Shown one piece after another: positions 1-11,926 of a stretch of 64,000 nucleotides of DNA. The position numbers and the translations under genes are program-made. Below the pieces are notes generated by a model that had not been told where the DNA came from, ran no database searches, and saw only the letters and a program-made list of their open reading frames with translations. The DNA comes from Henckelia pumila. Its lineage: Eukaryota; Streptophyta; Magnoliopsida; Lamiales; Gesneriaceae. Position 1 is the first letter of the stretch. Each line of letters begins with the position of its first letter. The stretch covers positions 558,001-622,000 of the forward strand of contig NW_027331842.1 in the NCBI RefSeq assembly GCF_033568475.1, written 5' to 3'.

Positions 1-1570
1 CTTAAATGTTATTGGGCTTAAATAAAAATATTTAGGCTCAATAACTAATTAATTCATAAAAATTCCTAGACTGACCCAATAAAATCACCGACTAGCCCAA
101 AAATTCCGATGGGCCCACTGGCTCATAAAATTATTGGGTTAACTTAAAATAAATTTAAAAAGCCCAAATACAATTATTTGGAAGCCCAAATAATTTTATT
201 TCTAATTAAATGACCCAAAAATCCAATTAAAGCATTAAACATTTTAAAATTAAAATACTCGAGCCCGGCCCACCTAGCCCGGACCCGGACCTGCCTGACC
301 CGACCCTAGACCCTACTGACCCGACCCACTACCCTGACCCGACCCGGAACCACCCAGAACTCCCCTACCCGACGCCCCCCCTCTCCTTGCCCTCGGCTGC
401 GCGAGCAGCAGCCTTCCGGGGCAGTTGCCGCCGTGCTCCGGCCGTCCACTGGCCGGAGCACCACAACCTACCTCTAGCCCTCTTCAAGACGTTTCCAACC
501 CAACAAACCTCACCCAAAATAGTGGCCTGAGGAGGGAGAACGAAGCCTTCTCCCTCAGAACACAAATCTGCGCGATCTGGTGCACTAGAGGAGAAGTGCT
601 TCGTTTCAGACCAACCATGGACAAAACCAACAGGACCACACGACCACAAGGACCCTAAGACATGCCCTCAGATGTGGATTAGCCGCCTGGACCTTTACCA
701 TGCATAAAAAAACGTGATCATACTCATGAAAGATCAAGCAAAACGTGAGAAAAAGGAAAGGAAAATACCATCTGCATATACTTCTGAACAACAAACATAT
801 ATACCACAAACTTTCTGCTGTAAAAACAAAAATAATAGCTTATATGGTGTTGAGAAAAGAATTAAACATGCCTTTCGTAATTATTTGACAACGAACGATG
901 CGTTTACGGGACTCCGGGACGACGAACCTCCAAAATAACTCAAAGAACTCGAAGCTTTCGGCTATGGGGCTGTTGTTTCTGTTGAAGCCGATGAAGGAGA
1001 AGGTGAGGGAGAGGATGGAGGCGGCTTAGACGTGAGTTTAGAGTGTAGGGTTTGGTTTAGGATAATTTTTTTTTGTATAATAAATATTAACTAAATAATA
1101 TAGATAATATACCATAGAAAAATATAATTTAAAACTCTCTAATAATAATAAAAATCTGATAAAATATCTCCCAATCTCGAAATTATTAAATAGGCAAATT
1201 TTAAAAATTAATAAAAGTCAATAAAGAGACTAATTTTGGCTAAAAATAAACCCTTAAATAAATATATAATTAAATACTAACATTTTCTTGACAAAATACC
1301 TTAAAATATTATTTTAAGGCTCATAAAACTCATAAAATATTTTTGGCTAAATATTTTGGTATCTCGTCCGTCCACGGTCCCGTCTACGCGATCAAAACCA
1401 AATAATTTCCATAAATCACAAAAATCACTAATTTTGGGTTAAATGCTAAAATAACTTAAATCATGCATATAAATCACATAATAACACATAAATTCATTTA
1501 ACCCTTATTTTAAAATTAATTTCTCCTAATTATGCATGCGAATTTACGTATTAAAATTTCGGGTGTTACA
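1..1570 (-). mobile_element. LTR (partial) of a second Gypsy-type element, LTR-B
   Basis: Read on the minus strand, an LTR-like start TGTAACACCCGAAATTT begins at 1570 and runs to the left edge. Starts of this form are common in plant chromovirus (Tekay/Del) LTRs. The stretch has no gene. It holds AT-rich sequence and, at 260-360, a run of repeated CCCGACC/GACCCG motifs also typical of such LTRs. The start differs from the LTR at 6712 (TGTAAGGTCC), so it is not the partner LTR of the Gypsy element next to it. It abuts that element's pol in mid-domain, which suggests a nested insertion. The other end and any internal region lie outside the window. Short open frames at 365-938 look spurious. Confidence 0.55.
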
Positions 1571-4079
1571 GATTAGACCATTCAAACTTCACACTTTTGC
1601 GAGTTAATGACGTTAGTGGCAGCGCTATCTTGGAGAAATCCTGAATGAATCTCCTATAGTAACCCGCTAATCCCAAGAAACTTTGTATCTCTGTAGCATT
1701 CTTTGGAGTAACCCAATTTTTAATTGCTTCTATCTTTGCTGGATCAAACTCTATTCCCTTAGCCGAAACTATGTGACCCAAAAATGCAATCTGTTCCAGC
1801 CAAAATTCACACTTACTGAACTTAGCAAACAATTGTTTTTTTTTCAGAATCTGCAAGACTGTAGTTAGATGCTGACGATGCTCATCTGAACTACGAGAGT
1901 ATATCAGTATGTCATCTATGAATACTATGACAAACTGATCTAAGAAAGGCTGAAACACTCTGTTCATAAGATCCATGAATACTGCCGGTGCATTGGTAAC
2001 TCCAAATGGCATGACTAAAAACTCGTAGTGGCCATAACGAGTCCTGAAAGCCGTCTTATGAATATCTTCATCTTTCACCTTCAATTGGTGATAACCTGAT
2101 CTCAAATCGATCTTGGAGAATACTACTGCCCCTTATAACTGATCAAACAAATCATCAATCCTTGGCAGTGGATATTTGTTCTTCACTGTTACTCGATTCA
2201 GCTCTCTATAATCGATGCACAGTCTCATAGACCCATCTTTCTTCTTGACAAACAATACCGGTGCACCCCAAGGCAATATACTCGGTCTAATAAAGCCTTT
2301 ATTGAGTAGCTCTTGTAGTTGCTCCTTCAATTCTTTCATTTCAGTCGGTGCTAATCTGTTTGGTGCTTTGGAAGCTGGTTGGGTTCCGGGCATTAATTCA
2401 ATCCCAAATTCTACCTCCCTAGCTGGAGGTAATCCTGCAATATCATCAGGAAATACTTTTGGGAAATCTCTCACTACCTCGACGTCTTCAAGTTTCGGTC
2501 GAGGTAATTCTTGGTCGCAAGTGACACTTGCGATGAAACCTTCACATCCTTTATTCAACAGTTGCCATGCCTTACCTACTGAAATTAAAAGAGATGAATT
2601 ATTTTTTGGTGTGGCATGGAATAGAAACGTTTCTCCATCCTTAGTTTTCAAGGAAACCGTCCTCCGTTTACAGTCTATGGTAGCCTCGTAACAAGACAAC
2701 CAATCCATACCAAATATCACGTCAAAGTCCGACATTTTGAGGATAATAAGATCAGCATACAACTCATGACCTTGCATCTGTATACTGCATCCTCTGATAA
2801 TCAAATCACTACTCAATTCTTCCCCTGAAGGCAAAGATATACTAAACCCCGAAATTGACTTATCCGGTACCAAACCCGATTTATTAACAAATTCAACAGA
2901 TATGAATGAATGTGTAGCTCCAGTATCAATTAAGATATGAGCAGGAATACTGGAAACATTAATCATACCTGTGACGATGGCTGAGTTTGTGTCCACTTGC
3001 TCATGAGTCATGGCAAACACTCGGCCTTTGGCCGATCCTCTTTGTTGGGGACATTCCTTTGCAAAATGTCCTGGTTGTTTGCACAAGTAACATACACCAG
3101 TTCCCATCATACATTGGCCTGAATGAAGTTTTCCACATTTTTGACAAGTTGTTGGTGCATTTGCCGGTTTTGGTGCTGGCAGAGCCAACTGTTTCTGCCC
3201 TTGAGGTCGAGGCTGTTGTTGTTGGTACGGTCGGTGTTGGGGAGGGGCTTGGTACGGCCTCTTTCTGTTAGAATTTCCTTGTTGGTCTCAACCCTGATAG
3301 TTAGATCTCTTTGCCTGTGACTCTTTGATAATATCGTTTTTGTCCTTTTCGGATAGCATGGCCTGATCTACCGCTTCTTTGTAATTTTTCGCTCCACTTA
3401 GTCTAACATCCTTTTCGATGAAGGCATTCAACCCTTCTGTAAAGTGTTTCAACTCTTCAGCAGGATCACCAGAAATCATCGGTACAAAGTATCTTTCCCT
3501 TTCAAACTTCTTTATATACTCCGCAATTGACATGTTTCCTTGACGGATCTCCAAAAACTCTCTAGCCAACCTGTTTTGGGTGCTCACCGTGAAATATTTG
3601 CCGTAGAACACATCCTTGAATCCATTCCAAGTAAGGGTGGTTAGGTTCAACGCTTCTTTGGCTCCATTCCACCAAACACGAGCGTCATCACGGAACATAT
3701 AGGTAGCACATCTCAATCTATCCGCATCCGTGATCTGCATGAATTCAAAAGCAGTCTCCATAGCTTGGAACCATTGTTCCGCAATCAAAGGATCAGTCTC
3801 TTCTTTGAACTCAGGTGGTCCCAAATCTAAGAACCTTTTGTAGATAGGGTTTTGATTAGCCGCGGGATGGTTATTTCCGGCATTAGCTGTCTGGGCTTGA
3901 AGCAACTGTTGGATTTGAGCTCCCTGAGCACGGCTTTGCTCTTGAAGCAGAGCAGTTAATCCCGCCAAAAACTGGTTGTTTTGATTGTTCTCACTATCTG
4001 GCCCGCAATCATTATGGTTGTTGTTAGCGGCATTGGCATTGGAGTTGGCGTTGGTGTTATTTCCCCTACGTGATGCCAT
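1571..4079 (-). pseudogene. Ty3/Gypsy gag-pol, broken and truncated
   Basis: One reading frame on the minus strand carries Gag, protease and reverse transcriptase. The start chosen is the ATG at 4079 (MASRRGNNTN), shortly downstream of the primer-binding site. Gag has an Asn-rich N-terminus, a retrotransposon gag domain (motif DARVWWNGAKEAL) and a CCHC zinc knuckle ([14 protein letters not shown]). The protease has [12 protein letters not shown]. The RT has the fingers motif ([17 protein letters not shown]) and catalytic FIDDILIYS. Two in-frame stops break it: TGA at 3288-3290 and TAA at 2133-2135. Pol ends abruptly after the RT connection at 1571, where LTR-B starts, so RNase H, integrase and the 3' LTR are absent here. 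Protease-RT order and gag type suggest a chromovirus of Tekay/Del type. It is not functional. Confidence 0.9.
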
Positions 4080-4279
4080 AGTCCTAAAGTCCAATATTAT
4101 CCACACCGCTCAGTCACGATTCAATACGTAAATATACTTTAACATGTAACATGCATACAATATCTCATCGCATTATCATACACATAATCGAATAAACATC
4201 ATAACTTACAGACATGAAGACTGAGCGTTAGAGTCGTGGCGAGTATGCATGAATGTTTCAAAAAAACCCAGAGCGAACT

Positions 4280-4291
4280 GCTCTGATACCA
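4280..4291 (-). promoter_or_regulatory. Primer-binding site, initiator-Met tRNA type
   Basis: The minus strand reads TGGTATCAGAGC, the usual plant LTR-retrotransposon primer-binding site complementary to the 3' end of initiator tRNA-Met. It lies between the 5' LTR (4296-6712) and the gag start at 4079, which fixes the orientation and the inner edge of the LTR. Confidence 0.85.
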
Positions 4292-4295
4292 AACT

Positions 4296-6712
4296 AGAAC
4301 GCCCTCAACCGATGAAGATGGTACAAAACTAACATAACCTTACAATAACACGGAAATTTTTTTTTTTTTTTTGAAAGATGTATGCATACATCAAACCTTA
4401 CTTAAAACATTTCAGAATAGTTTACAAACCAAATCCAAACCTTAAAATTTATAAAACTTGTTTACAACCTTAAAATACATCATAAAGTTGCAAATAGCTC
4501 AAGACATAGCATATCACACTCAACACATAACACACTCATGCATCGCCCGCCGGTCCAACTCCTTGCTCTTCTTCATGTCCGACATTAAACTCGTCGACAT
4601 ATGCATAAATGTCATCCTCATTACCTGCACCATTCAAGTATAGTGAGTCTAAAGACTCAGCAAGTATATGCAGTAAATATCGTGAGATTTTAAATATCAT
4701 TTAAACGTAACATAACATAACATAAACTCATCATTTGGTGATGAATTATGCGAAATTGTGGCAACCGTCATAATGGGCACATTCATCCTTTTCTTGTTGA
4801 TCAACAAGCATATGGCACTAAGCCTCATAACATTCGTTCTTTGGAAAGGCCTTCTCCGGAGCTCATCCCGGAGCACCAGTCCCGTGTACTTATCTGTCTC
4901 ATGAGCCATGTTTGGAAAGGCCCTCTCCGGAGCCCAAACCGGAGCACCAATCCCGTGTTTGCCACCACAAAGACACATAAGACATCAAAATCTTTTCATG
5001 CATCAACATATCATATCATGATTCATCTTAACATCATTCATCATATCATTTTATTCATTATGAAACATCATTGTTTCATCGTAAATTCCGTCATAACTTT
5101 CATTTCATGAACATAAAACTTTACTCCATTACTTCATGCATGTCATAGATGATAAAAATCATACTTTCATATTGAACATAGGTTTCATGAATGAAACTTA
5201 GACATTTACATGCATCACATAGCGTAATCGATCCACGTAAGTCGTTCTTGTCGTTCTTGACTTAAAACTTGAAACTTTTTTCATAGAAACTCTTAAATAT
5301 ATTTTATAAGCCTTTGAAGATCATAATCATGAATTTAGGACCCTAAAATAACATAAACAAATCATGAATTTCGAGTGAAAGGCGCGGCCGCTCAACTTCT
5401 AGGCGCGGGCGCGCCTGACCTGCGCAAATGGTTCATCTTTCTCGCTCCGAAACTCTATTTTTAAGTTAGAATTTGAAAAGGTGGTAAACATGAAAGTTGT
5501 AGCTCTGGATCTTGGCTTTCTAATGCCGAAAACCGAACCTCAATTGGAGTTTTCAGTAAAAGTTTATGCTCATTCTCCCCAAATGTGTCACTGCCGGGAA
5601 ATCAAAACACTCTACACACTTTGGGGTGATTTTGACCAATCTTCCAAAATTATTTTGACAAAACTCAAAACATGAAAGTTGTAGATAAATAAGCTAGATT
5701 TCAAATAGAATTGGCCTCATATAATTTGAATTATTACCCTAATTGTTATCCTCAAAATCACAACAAGTATAGGTAATCCGGTGCCACCAAACACAATTTC
5801 AACACTTCAAACTTCAAACATAAACTTCTTTTAATCAAAATCCTAACTACATAAATCCTCAAATCTCATTTTCTTGTAATTGAACATGGTTTAACTAACT
5901 TCAAAACATTAAAATCTTAAAAGAACATGAACCTCTTGAATCAACTCAAGTACTTGACAAGAACAACCTACGCTTCACGATCTCGTAAAATCATAACTTC
6001 ATGCTCTTGAAATTCATGAAAATCATGCATAAATATCTCAACACACAACAATTCATATCAAAATACATAATAGCTTGAATGGGTTTCAAAATCTTTTAAA
6101 TTTGTACTTGCCTTGAAATGAAGACGAAGTTGATTCGGATTCTTGGCAACGAGCTAACCACACCAAAAACGAGATTTGGAACTTTGGCTTGTGACTTTCT
6201 TGAAGAACCGTGAAGGTTCAATAAAGAAACAAGAAGGAGAAGATGATAGAATGGAGAGAAGGGGAAAGAATTGTGTAGAGGATAGGGAAGAAGAGAGAGT
6301 CAAGGGAACAAGGGGACATGGGAAGTAATGGGGTGGGGAACCGGGTAGATAGATAGGATAATGATCATTCAATACATAATGTGTGTTCATCTCTAAAATG
6401 CAGTCAGTCACCCGTCCCAACTCGTCTGATAAAAATACCATCCCCCGACTCATGCATCAAAAACATATCAATATTATACTTAAAACGTTCGTAAAAATAC
6501 GCTCTATCATCTCGTTCGTAGGTTAGCCTCGTCCCATGATTCCAAAATCAAACTCGACCTGAAACCATTAACTTAATCGAAAGCGTTAAACATAAAATAA
6601 TTATATCATGAAACCATAATCAGTAAATCATAACTTAAACAATTTATGGCATAAAACCATAAAAATTATTTTAAAATCATCGTAAGTGAGTTTAGTGGAT
6701 TTGGACCTTACA
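4296..6712 (-). mobile_element. 5' LTR of the Gypsy element (LTR-A)
   Basis: On the minus strand the LTR starts TGTAAGGTCCAAATCCAC at 6712 and ends just before the primer-binding site near 4296, about 2.4 kb. Its layout matches the solo LTR at 41542-43615: the same start, a GGGAC-GGCTA(A/G)CC block about 170 nt in, and the same U3/R motif around CTCACTATACTTG (4640s here; 43290s there). No gene is present. A GC-rich palindromic patch sits at 5381-5420. The inner end is less certain by a few bases because the terminal CA is degraded. Confidence 0.75.
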
Positions 6713-7545
6713 TTATGTTTGTTTATATTGATGATATTCTTATAGCATTAAAAAATATAGACGAACACGTTAAACACTTAGAGATTTTCTCTAAAATTTG
6801 TAAACAAGAAGGACTGGTGTTATCTGAAAAGAACGCAGTCATAGCAACAAGGAAAATTGAATTCCTCGGTATTGAGATTGATGAAACTGAAATAATTCTA
6901 CAACCCCATATTGTGGAAAAGGTAAAGAATTTTCCAGATAAACTCAAAGATGTAAAAAAACTCCAGAGTTTTCTTGGAGTAGTTAATTTTGCAGGGATGT
7001 TCATTAACAATCTAGCAATGTACAGAAAGGTATTCAGTCCTTTGTTAAAAAAGGATGCTAGGTTTATATGGACCGATGACCATATTAAAAGGGTAAACCA
7101 ATTAAAAGAGATATGTAAGAATCTCCCAAAAATGGCTATACCCGTAGATGAAGATGATCTGATATTATTTACGGATGCCAACGACGATTGGTGGGCGGCA
7201 GTTCTTACCAAAATCACTCCAGATGGGGAAATACCATGTAGATACTGTAGCGGTCTTTTTTTAGAATCTGAGGCCATTAGATGGCATATCAACGAGAAGG
7301 AATTTTATGCGGTTAAAAGGGCTTTTGAAAAATGGCCATTATTTTTACTTGCTAAAAAATTCACGCTGAAGGTTGATAACACCCAGGTAAAAGCTTTCCT
7401 AAAGAATAAGATTGAATCTAAACCTGAGAAAGCTAGGTTATTAAGATGGCAAGCATTATGTCAAAATTATATTTTTGATGTTGTTATTATTAAATCTCAT
7501 GAAAATATTCTTGCAGATTTTTTAACAAGAGATGGAAGGCAGTGA
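6713..7545 (+). pseudogene. Endogenous pararetrovirus 1: RT (3' half) and RNase H
   Basis: This is the C-terminal half of a Caulimoviridae reverse transcriptase followed by RNase H. The frame opens at the catalytic YIDDILI motif, directly beside the end of LTR-A, so the N-terminal RT and everything upstream are cut off. The RT thumb/connection (FLGIEID, LQSFLGVVNFAG) is followed by an RNase H with the acidic residues expected in FTDAND, NEKEF, VDNTQ and ILADFLTRD. The frame is open to TGA at 7543-7545. Pararetrovirus rather than Gypsy identity follows from the RT-RNase H sequence type, the lack of integrase downstream, and the following ORF and promoter. The genus cannot be assigned. It is an old integrated copy, not a functional virus. 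Confidence 0.85.
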
Positions 7546-8930
7546 CGTGGATTCCATCCTGAAAATGCAGAGGCATCTCAGGGAACACCTTGGATTGCTT
7601 CAAAAGGAGTTCAACTAGTTAGCCATTAATGCTAAAATGGCCGGCAGGTTACAAACAAGCTGATCGGATCAAAGTATCTAATCAAATTACAGGATGTATG
7701 CAAGCTCAAACACAACTATGGGCTGCTATTCAAGGGCCAATTGTGAAGGGTATAGAGAAACCATTGGTTTTTCATAAACAAGATATACTAAAACCATTGG
7801 TTTTACAAGAATAAGAAATACAACCACCGGTTGTGAAACAAGATGCTGAGGAATCTAAAACTCAAGAAACAAGCGCTAATCTATCATCAGCCTTTGATGA
7901 TCTGGATGAAGCAACAATTGATGAAGATAACTCATCAAGTCAACCCTCCGCCTCTGGGGTAAAAGAGGAATAGATCAATCTTAGGCCCAACACTGACAAG
8001 GGCAAATCTAAGATTGATACTAATCCATCTATTATTTCTCCATTCCAGGTTTATCAACAGAAGTGGGAGAAATTGAATACAAGGAATGAAATCAACCCGA
8101 ACACTTGCAGGGTTGATGTTGCAGGAATATATCCAAGGGTTTGGCTAAAAAAACAATGTCAATCCTAAAGATGTAAAACTCTGGTATGAATTTGGGGCTT
8201 TGGCATCAGTTTATACAACATCACCAAGCTTTCTGGAGATATCACAGTTACCAAAATGGATTCAGGAAGCAGTCCAAGAAACATGGGCAAATAATGATCA
8301 TTTGTCCACAGGAGATGTGCTTGAGTTATATTTTTTCAGTGCAGCTCCAGAACCAACAGTAAAAGGATCACACGAACCCTTTCATTTTATCAAGCTGAGG
8401 AGACCTGATATAAACAGTCATATATTTATCAAGGATCCTAAAACTGAAGAAATACCCTTGGTGTCCACTTTCGGGGAAAATGAGATCTCAACCAGAAGGG
8501 CATGGGGTATTTGGGTCTGTCTTACTGAGATGGACAAAGTCAAGTTTCCATTCAAATTTTATCAGAATTCTGTGAACGGATCGTTCCTGTTGAACACAAT
8601 GACAGGAAAAACTACAGCATTTGCGGAAGAACTCTTCGAAAAGAAGAGAAATCTTTTGTGGAACAACAAGCTGCCGGGAAGTAAAGAAACTCGCCGAAAA
8701 TTTTGTAACATGGCTCATATTGGACGATGGTCAGAGAATATCTGCCCAGAATGCCCAAATCAGAAGGAGCCAGAATTTGGAAAAACCTTTAGACCCCGAA
8801 CGGATCGAAAGGATTTTTCCGAGACAAACAAAGGTGGACAAGGACCACCAAAGATGCGTTTTCACAGGGGTCTACTTCAAAAGCAAAAGATGCCCCGACA
8901 ACAATAAAGCAGGCATGTGAGGAGAATAAA
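7546..8930 (+). pseudogene. Endogenous pararetrovirus 1: downstream ORF, multiply broken
   Basis: The stretch after RNase H is a degraded coding region in the position of the last pararetrovirus ORF (inclusion-body/translational-transactivator protein in several genera). Visible parts are an acidic, Ser-rich segment around 7815-7970, and a longer open part at 8200-8907 (235 codons) with a patch FHFIKLRRPDINSHIF. Stops near 7612, 7812 and 7971 and at least one frame change before 8200 interrupt it. A second frame change near 8670 is likely, because the frame of 8621-8920 reads more naturally after that point. I recognise no diagnostic domain, so the transactivator identity is inferred from gene order only. 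Confidence 0.55.
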
Positions 8931-9300
8931 GCCAAAAGAAAGTGGCAGGCATGTGATTCCTCCACTAGTAAAAGATGCCATCAATAATGACATAAAAAAT
9001 TCAAGACAGCTGCCTCCTCCACTAGTAAAAGATGTCATCAATAATGGCATAAAGAAATACAAGACAGCTGTAAGATTCCCTGAAGTTTCTCGGTGAAACG
9101 AGTGGAACTACAGCTATAAATACAGGCATTTGAGGAAGCTGAAGACATCGATCATTCCCTTCAGTTTTCTTACAAATAAATTATTGTAATATTTCTCTTT
9201 CTATTGTATTAAGTTTTCTTTATGTATTTCAAGAACAAGGCTACTATGAGTAGCTAAACAAGTTGTCTTCTTCTCTTCAAAGGAGTTGATTTATGTAATA
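8910..9300 (+). promoter_or_regulatory. Pararetrovirus 1 genomic promoter with tandem upstream repeat
   Basis: Two near-identical units of about 55 bp (8959-9012 and 9016-9070, each starting CCTCCACTAGTAAAAGATG) lie just upstream of TATAAATA at 9115-9122. A smaller AGGCATGTGA repeat precedes them. Position after the last ORF and an enhancer-like repeat 50-150 bp upstream of a TATA box match the layout of the pararetroviral full-length-RNA promoter. Activity is unknown. Confidence 0.55.
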
Positions 9301-9964
9301 ATATTATGTCTGAATAATTTTTTTAAAGCCTCTTGTTCTTTCATGCTCATATTTTATAATTAAATTTATATATCATACGCCTTAAGGTAGAAAACGAATT
9401 AAGGCTGTGCTGGGTGTCGTTGAAAGAGCTTGTGCAGAAACCATCTGTTGCGACTGCGTGGTTGGAATGTGAGGGACACTTCGTAAAACTCGGCATGTAT
9501 GACCCGACGACATTATGGTCAAAGAGGTATTTGAATTTAATTTATCTTACGGAAGCATGTTGGACCCTAATCTAGAGTGTATCGGCTGGAAACCTTGCAT
9601 AACCGATAGTCTTGCATGGCCGGGACTGGTTTGATAGGTATAACAAAGTCACGTACAAATGATTAGTTTTAATTAATTGTTAATTCAAAAATATTTAAAA
9701 ATGGGAACTATTAAGGAGTGAAAACAAAAAAAAAAAGGTGGATAGGAAGTTAAATTAAAGAGAAGTTTGATAACGGGAACTTTTAAATAATTTGTCCATA
9801 GCTCTAATGATAAACTTCAATTTATTACATCACTTAAATTTAAATAATAATATTTGGAAGAAAGTTTGGTTTAATTAGAAAAGTAGGTACATTCCGTCTT
9901 TATCCCCTCTCTTTCTCTGCCTTTTCACTCATTCACACACAACAAATCCAAAAGCAAGAAATCA
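9301..9964. other. Spacer between pararetrovirus 1 and MAPR gene
   Basis: No coding feature is supported. 9380-9660 is of moderate GC and may be pararetrovirus leader or unrelated repeat. 9700-9964 is AT-rich and ends in a pyrimidine-rich stretch (9895-9930) that is probably the 5' UTR/promoter of the gene starting at 9965. Confidence 0.5.
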
Positions 9965-10270
9965 ATGGAGTTCACTCCACAACAGCTCAAACAGTATGAT
10001 GGAACCGATCCATCCAAGCCGATATACGTGGCGATCAGGGGCCGAATCTTCGATGTTACCTCCGGCAAATCCTTCTACGGCCCAGGCGGCGCGTACTGCG
10101 TGTTCTCCGGCAAGGATGCCAGCCGCGCACTCGCCAAGATGAGCAAGGAGGAGCACGACGTCGTTCCCTCGCTTGATGGACTGACCGATAAGGAGATCGG
10201 CGTCCTCAATGACTGGGAGAAGAAATTCGAGGCCAAGTACCCCGTCGTCGGTAGAGTTACCAGTGCTTAA
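9965..10270 (+). CDS. MAPR2: MAPR/steroid-binding protein, cytochrome b5-like
   Basis: A single-exon gene of 101 codons with the start at ATG 9965 and the stop TAA at 10268-10270. The protein begins MEFTPQQLKQYDGTDPSKPI and carries the cytochrome-b5-like heme/steroid-binding fold of the membrane-associated progesterone receptor family: IYVAIRGRIFDVTSG, then GPGGAYCVFSGKDASRALA, then the acidic LTDKEIGVLNDWEKKFEAKY. There is no N-terminal membrane anchor, so it corresponds to the short soluble plant form of about 100 residues (Arabidopsis probable steroid-binding protein 3 type). Family members bind heme and interact with P450 or receptor systems; the specific role here is not visible. GC content is clearly higher than in the flanks. 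An AATAAA signal lies at 10308-10313. The frame is intact. Confidence 0.93.
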   Translation: MEFTPQQLKQYDGTDPSKPIYVAIRGRIFDVTSGKSFYGPGGAYCVFSGKDASRALAKMSKEEHDVVPSLDGLTDKEIGVLNDWEKKFEAKYPVVGRVTSA

Positions 10271-11700
10271 AAACTGGGAACCTTCCTTTTTTATGGTTTT
10301 ACTGTACAATAAAGTGATTTGTGGTATAATCTATTGATATATGGAACTAGAAGGAAGAACGATGCTTTTTAAATGTAATATTTATGATCTGATGTGTGTT
10401 TTGTATGAACATGATCTTGCTTATGGATGAATAAATTGGGAGTTTCGTCTAATTACTTTCATATCACTGGATAAATAATTGAGAATTTTATGTAGTTGTT
10501 CTGATGTTATAGCTAGTGATTGACGGATTACTTATTTTCATACTGTGGCCCAGTATGTCCTTCAGTCTTTCAAATGGTTAAAAATTGAGTCTTGGTGTCA
10601 TCTAAATATTGGCATGAATAATTTCTTTTCTTTTTTCTAAATTCTTCATTATAACTCTGTACAATCTTATCAATTTTCAAAGTGAATGTGATACAATGAT
10701 GAAGGGAGAAAGAAGTTCCAAGTCTTAGGTATTTCTTGATCGGAGATTAACATAGGGTAGACATGATTGTAGCTTGTATATCGTTCATTCTAACAATCAT
10801 TGGCGCTTTAGCATGAGTGCTGGTGATGGTGTTGTTTTCTTCTGTTTGATTCCTTTAAGTTTCCTTCTCTCGTGGTATATATTTTTTCCAGTAGTTTGCA
10901 CATCCAGTTTCCTTGGTCGATCTTGAAGTTATGGTCATGTTATATGTTCTATTGTATTATGTGTGATCAATGTAACTAGATAAAGAAGCCATGGTTGAAT
11001 CTTGATTTTGAAACTGTGCAGTGTATGGTTGTGGTTTCTTGATACTTGGTTTTTCTGGTTGGTGGATTAAGTTAGTCTTCTATTTAAATTCCAGTTTGCA
11101 TATCTTAATGCCTAAGTTTTACAACCATCCAAAGCTTCCTCAACATTTTTTGCTGCATCCCTTATGATAAACAATTATTGGTTTTGTGTCTCACTGAACG
11201 TATAATCACCAAACCGGCTTCACTCCTTATGGTGGCTGCATCTGGTGAATTGTCAGTAATGGAGGTTGTGTGTTCAAGGTATCAAACTCGCGTGTTCGAT
11301 GGATCTAATCTTTGTTTACTCAAGATCTTTGAGCCCCAGTCTCTTTGGCTCATCCTTTTTTTTCCTCAACTGTGTATGTCACTTTATTGGTCTTACTTGG
11401 TTCAAATCGCGTATTAACTTTGATGCAGCTTGATCACTCTCTTTTACTTGTTTTTCGGTTATTAACACACAGGTTGGGATCAGTCTCCCGTTCTACATGG
11501 AAAGCCTTTGAGATACTACTTCTGAAGTAGACGCGTTCTAAGTTATAAACAAAAATGTCAATCACTAAATTTAATATATTCGAATGTAGAGGTTGTTTGA
11601 TGTTATCGGGATTAAGGACCTTCTTGTAAAGGCTTAGTAGCAGCAGCCATGCAGAAGTTCCTCAAGAAAATTGTAATATTTTTTTACAATTTTTTTTTTC
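10271..11700. other. Spacer downstream of MAPR gene
   Basis: The 3' UTR of the MAPR gene comes first (poly-A signal at 10308). After that, the T-rich sequence contains no supported exon. Short frames at 11178-11530 have no recognisable protein content. Confidence 0.5.
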
Positions 11701-11853
11701 AAAAGGGTTGACCCCGAAAGGGACCCATCTCACATGAGTCAGAGGTCCATTGGCTCATGCGGGGTTAAATCGAGAGATGTGCACGAGTTGGCAGGGACCT
11801 GAGGGAGGGAACAACATGGTCCAACCCCCAGAGCATACCCTCAAATATTTCAA

Positions 11854-11855
<2 letters not shown>
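11695..11855 (+). repeat. Dispersed repeat shared with 48485-48560
   Basis: The block GTTGACCCCGAAAGGGACCC through GGCTCATGCGGGGTTAAAT recurs in diverged form near 48488-48558. It ends at a long TA microsatellite. TGGCTCATGCGGGG resembles a Pol III A box, so a SINE is possible, but no properly spaced B box is visible. Confidence 0.45.

Positions 11856-11923
<68 letters not shown>
11856..11923. repeat. (TA)n microsatellite
   Basis: About 34 TA units without interruption. The open frame that reads through it is a microsatellite artefact. Confidence 0.95.

Positions 11924-11926
<3 letters not shown>

Noticed and set aside
365-938. Short open frames at the left end
   Set aside because: They overlap each other on both strands inside GC-rich LTR sequence and show no protein features.
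2215-3320. Plus-strand frames opposite the Gypsy gag-pol
   Set aside because: Antisense shadows of a clearly recognised minus-strand polyprotein.
1-6712. LTR-B (1570) and LTR-A (6712) as the two LTRs of one Gypsy element
   Set aside because: Their first bases differ (TGTAACACCCG against TGTAAGGTCC) and they do not align further; pol also ends in mid-domain at LTR-B, which fits a separate insertion better.
6713-9300. A replication-competent virus
   Set aside because: The copy lacks everything upstream of the RT active site and its last ORF has several stops and frame changes.
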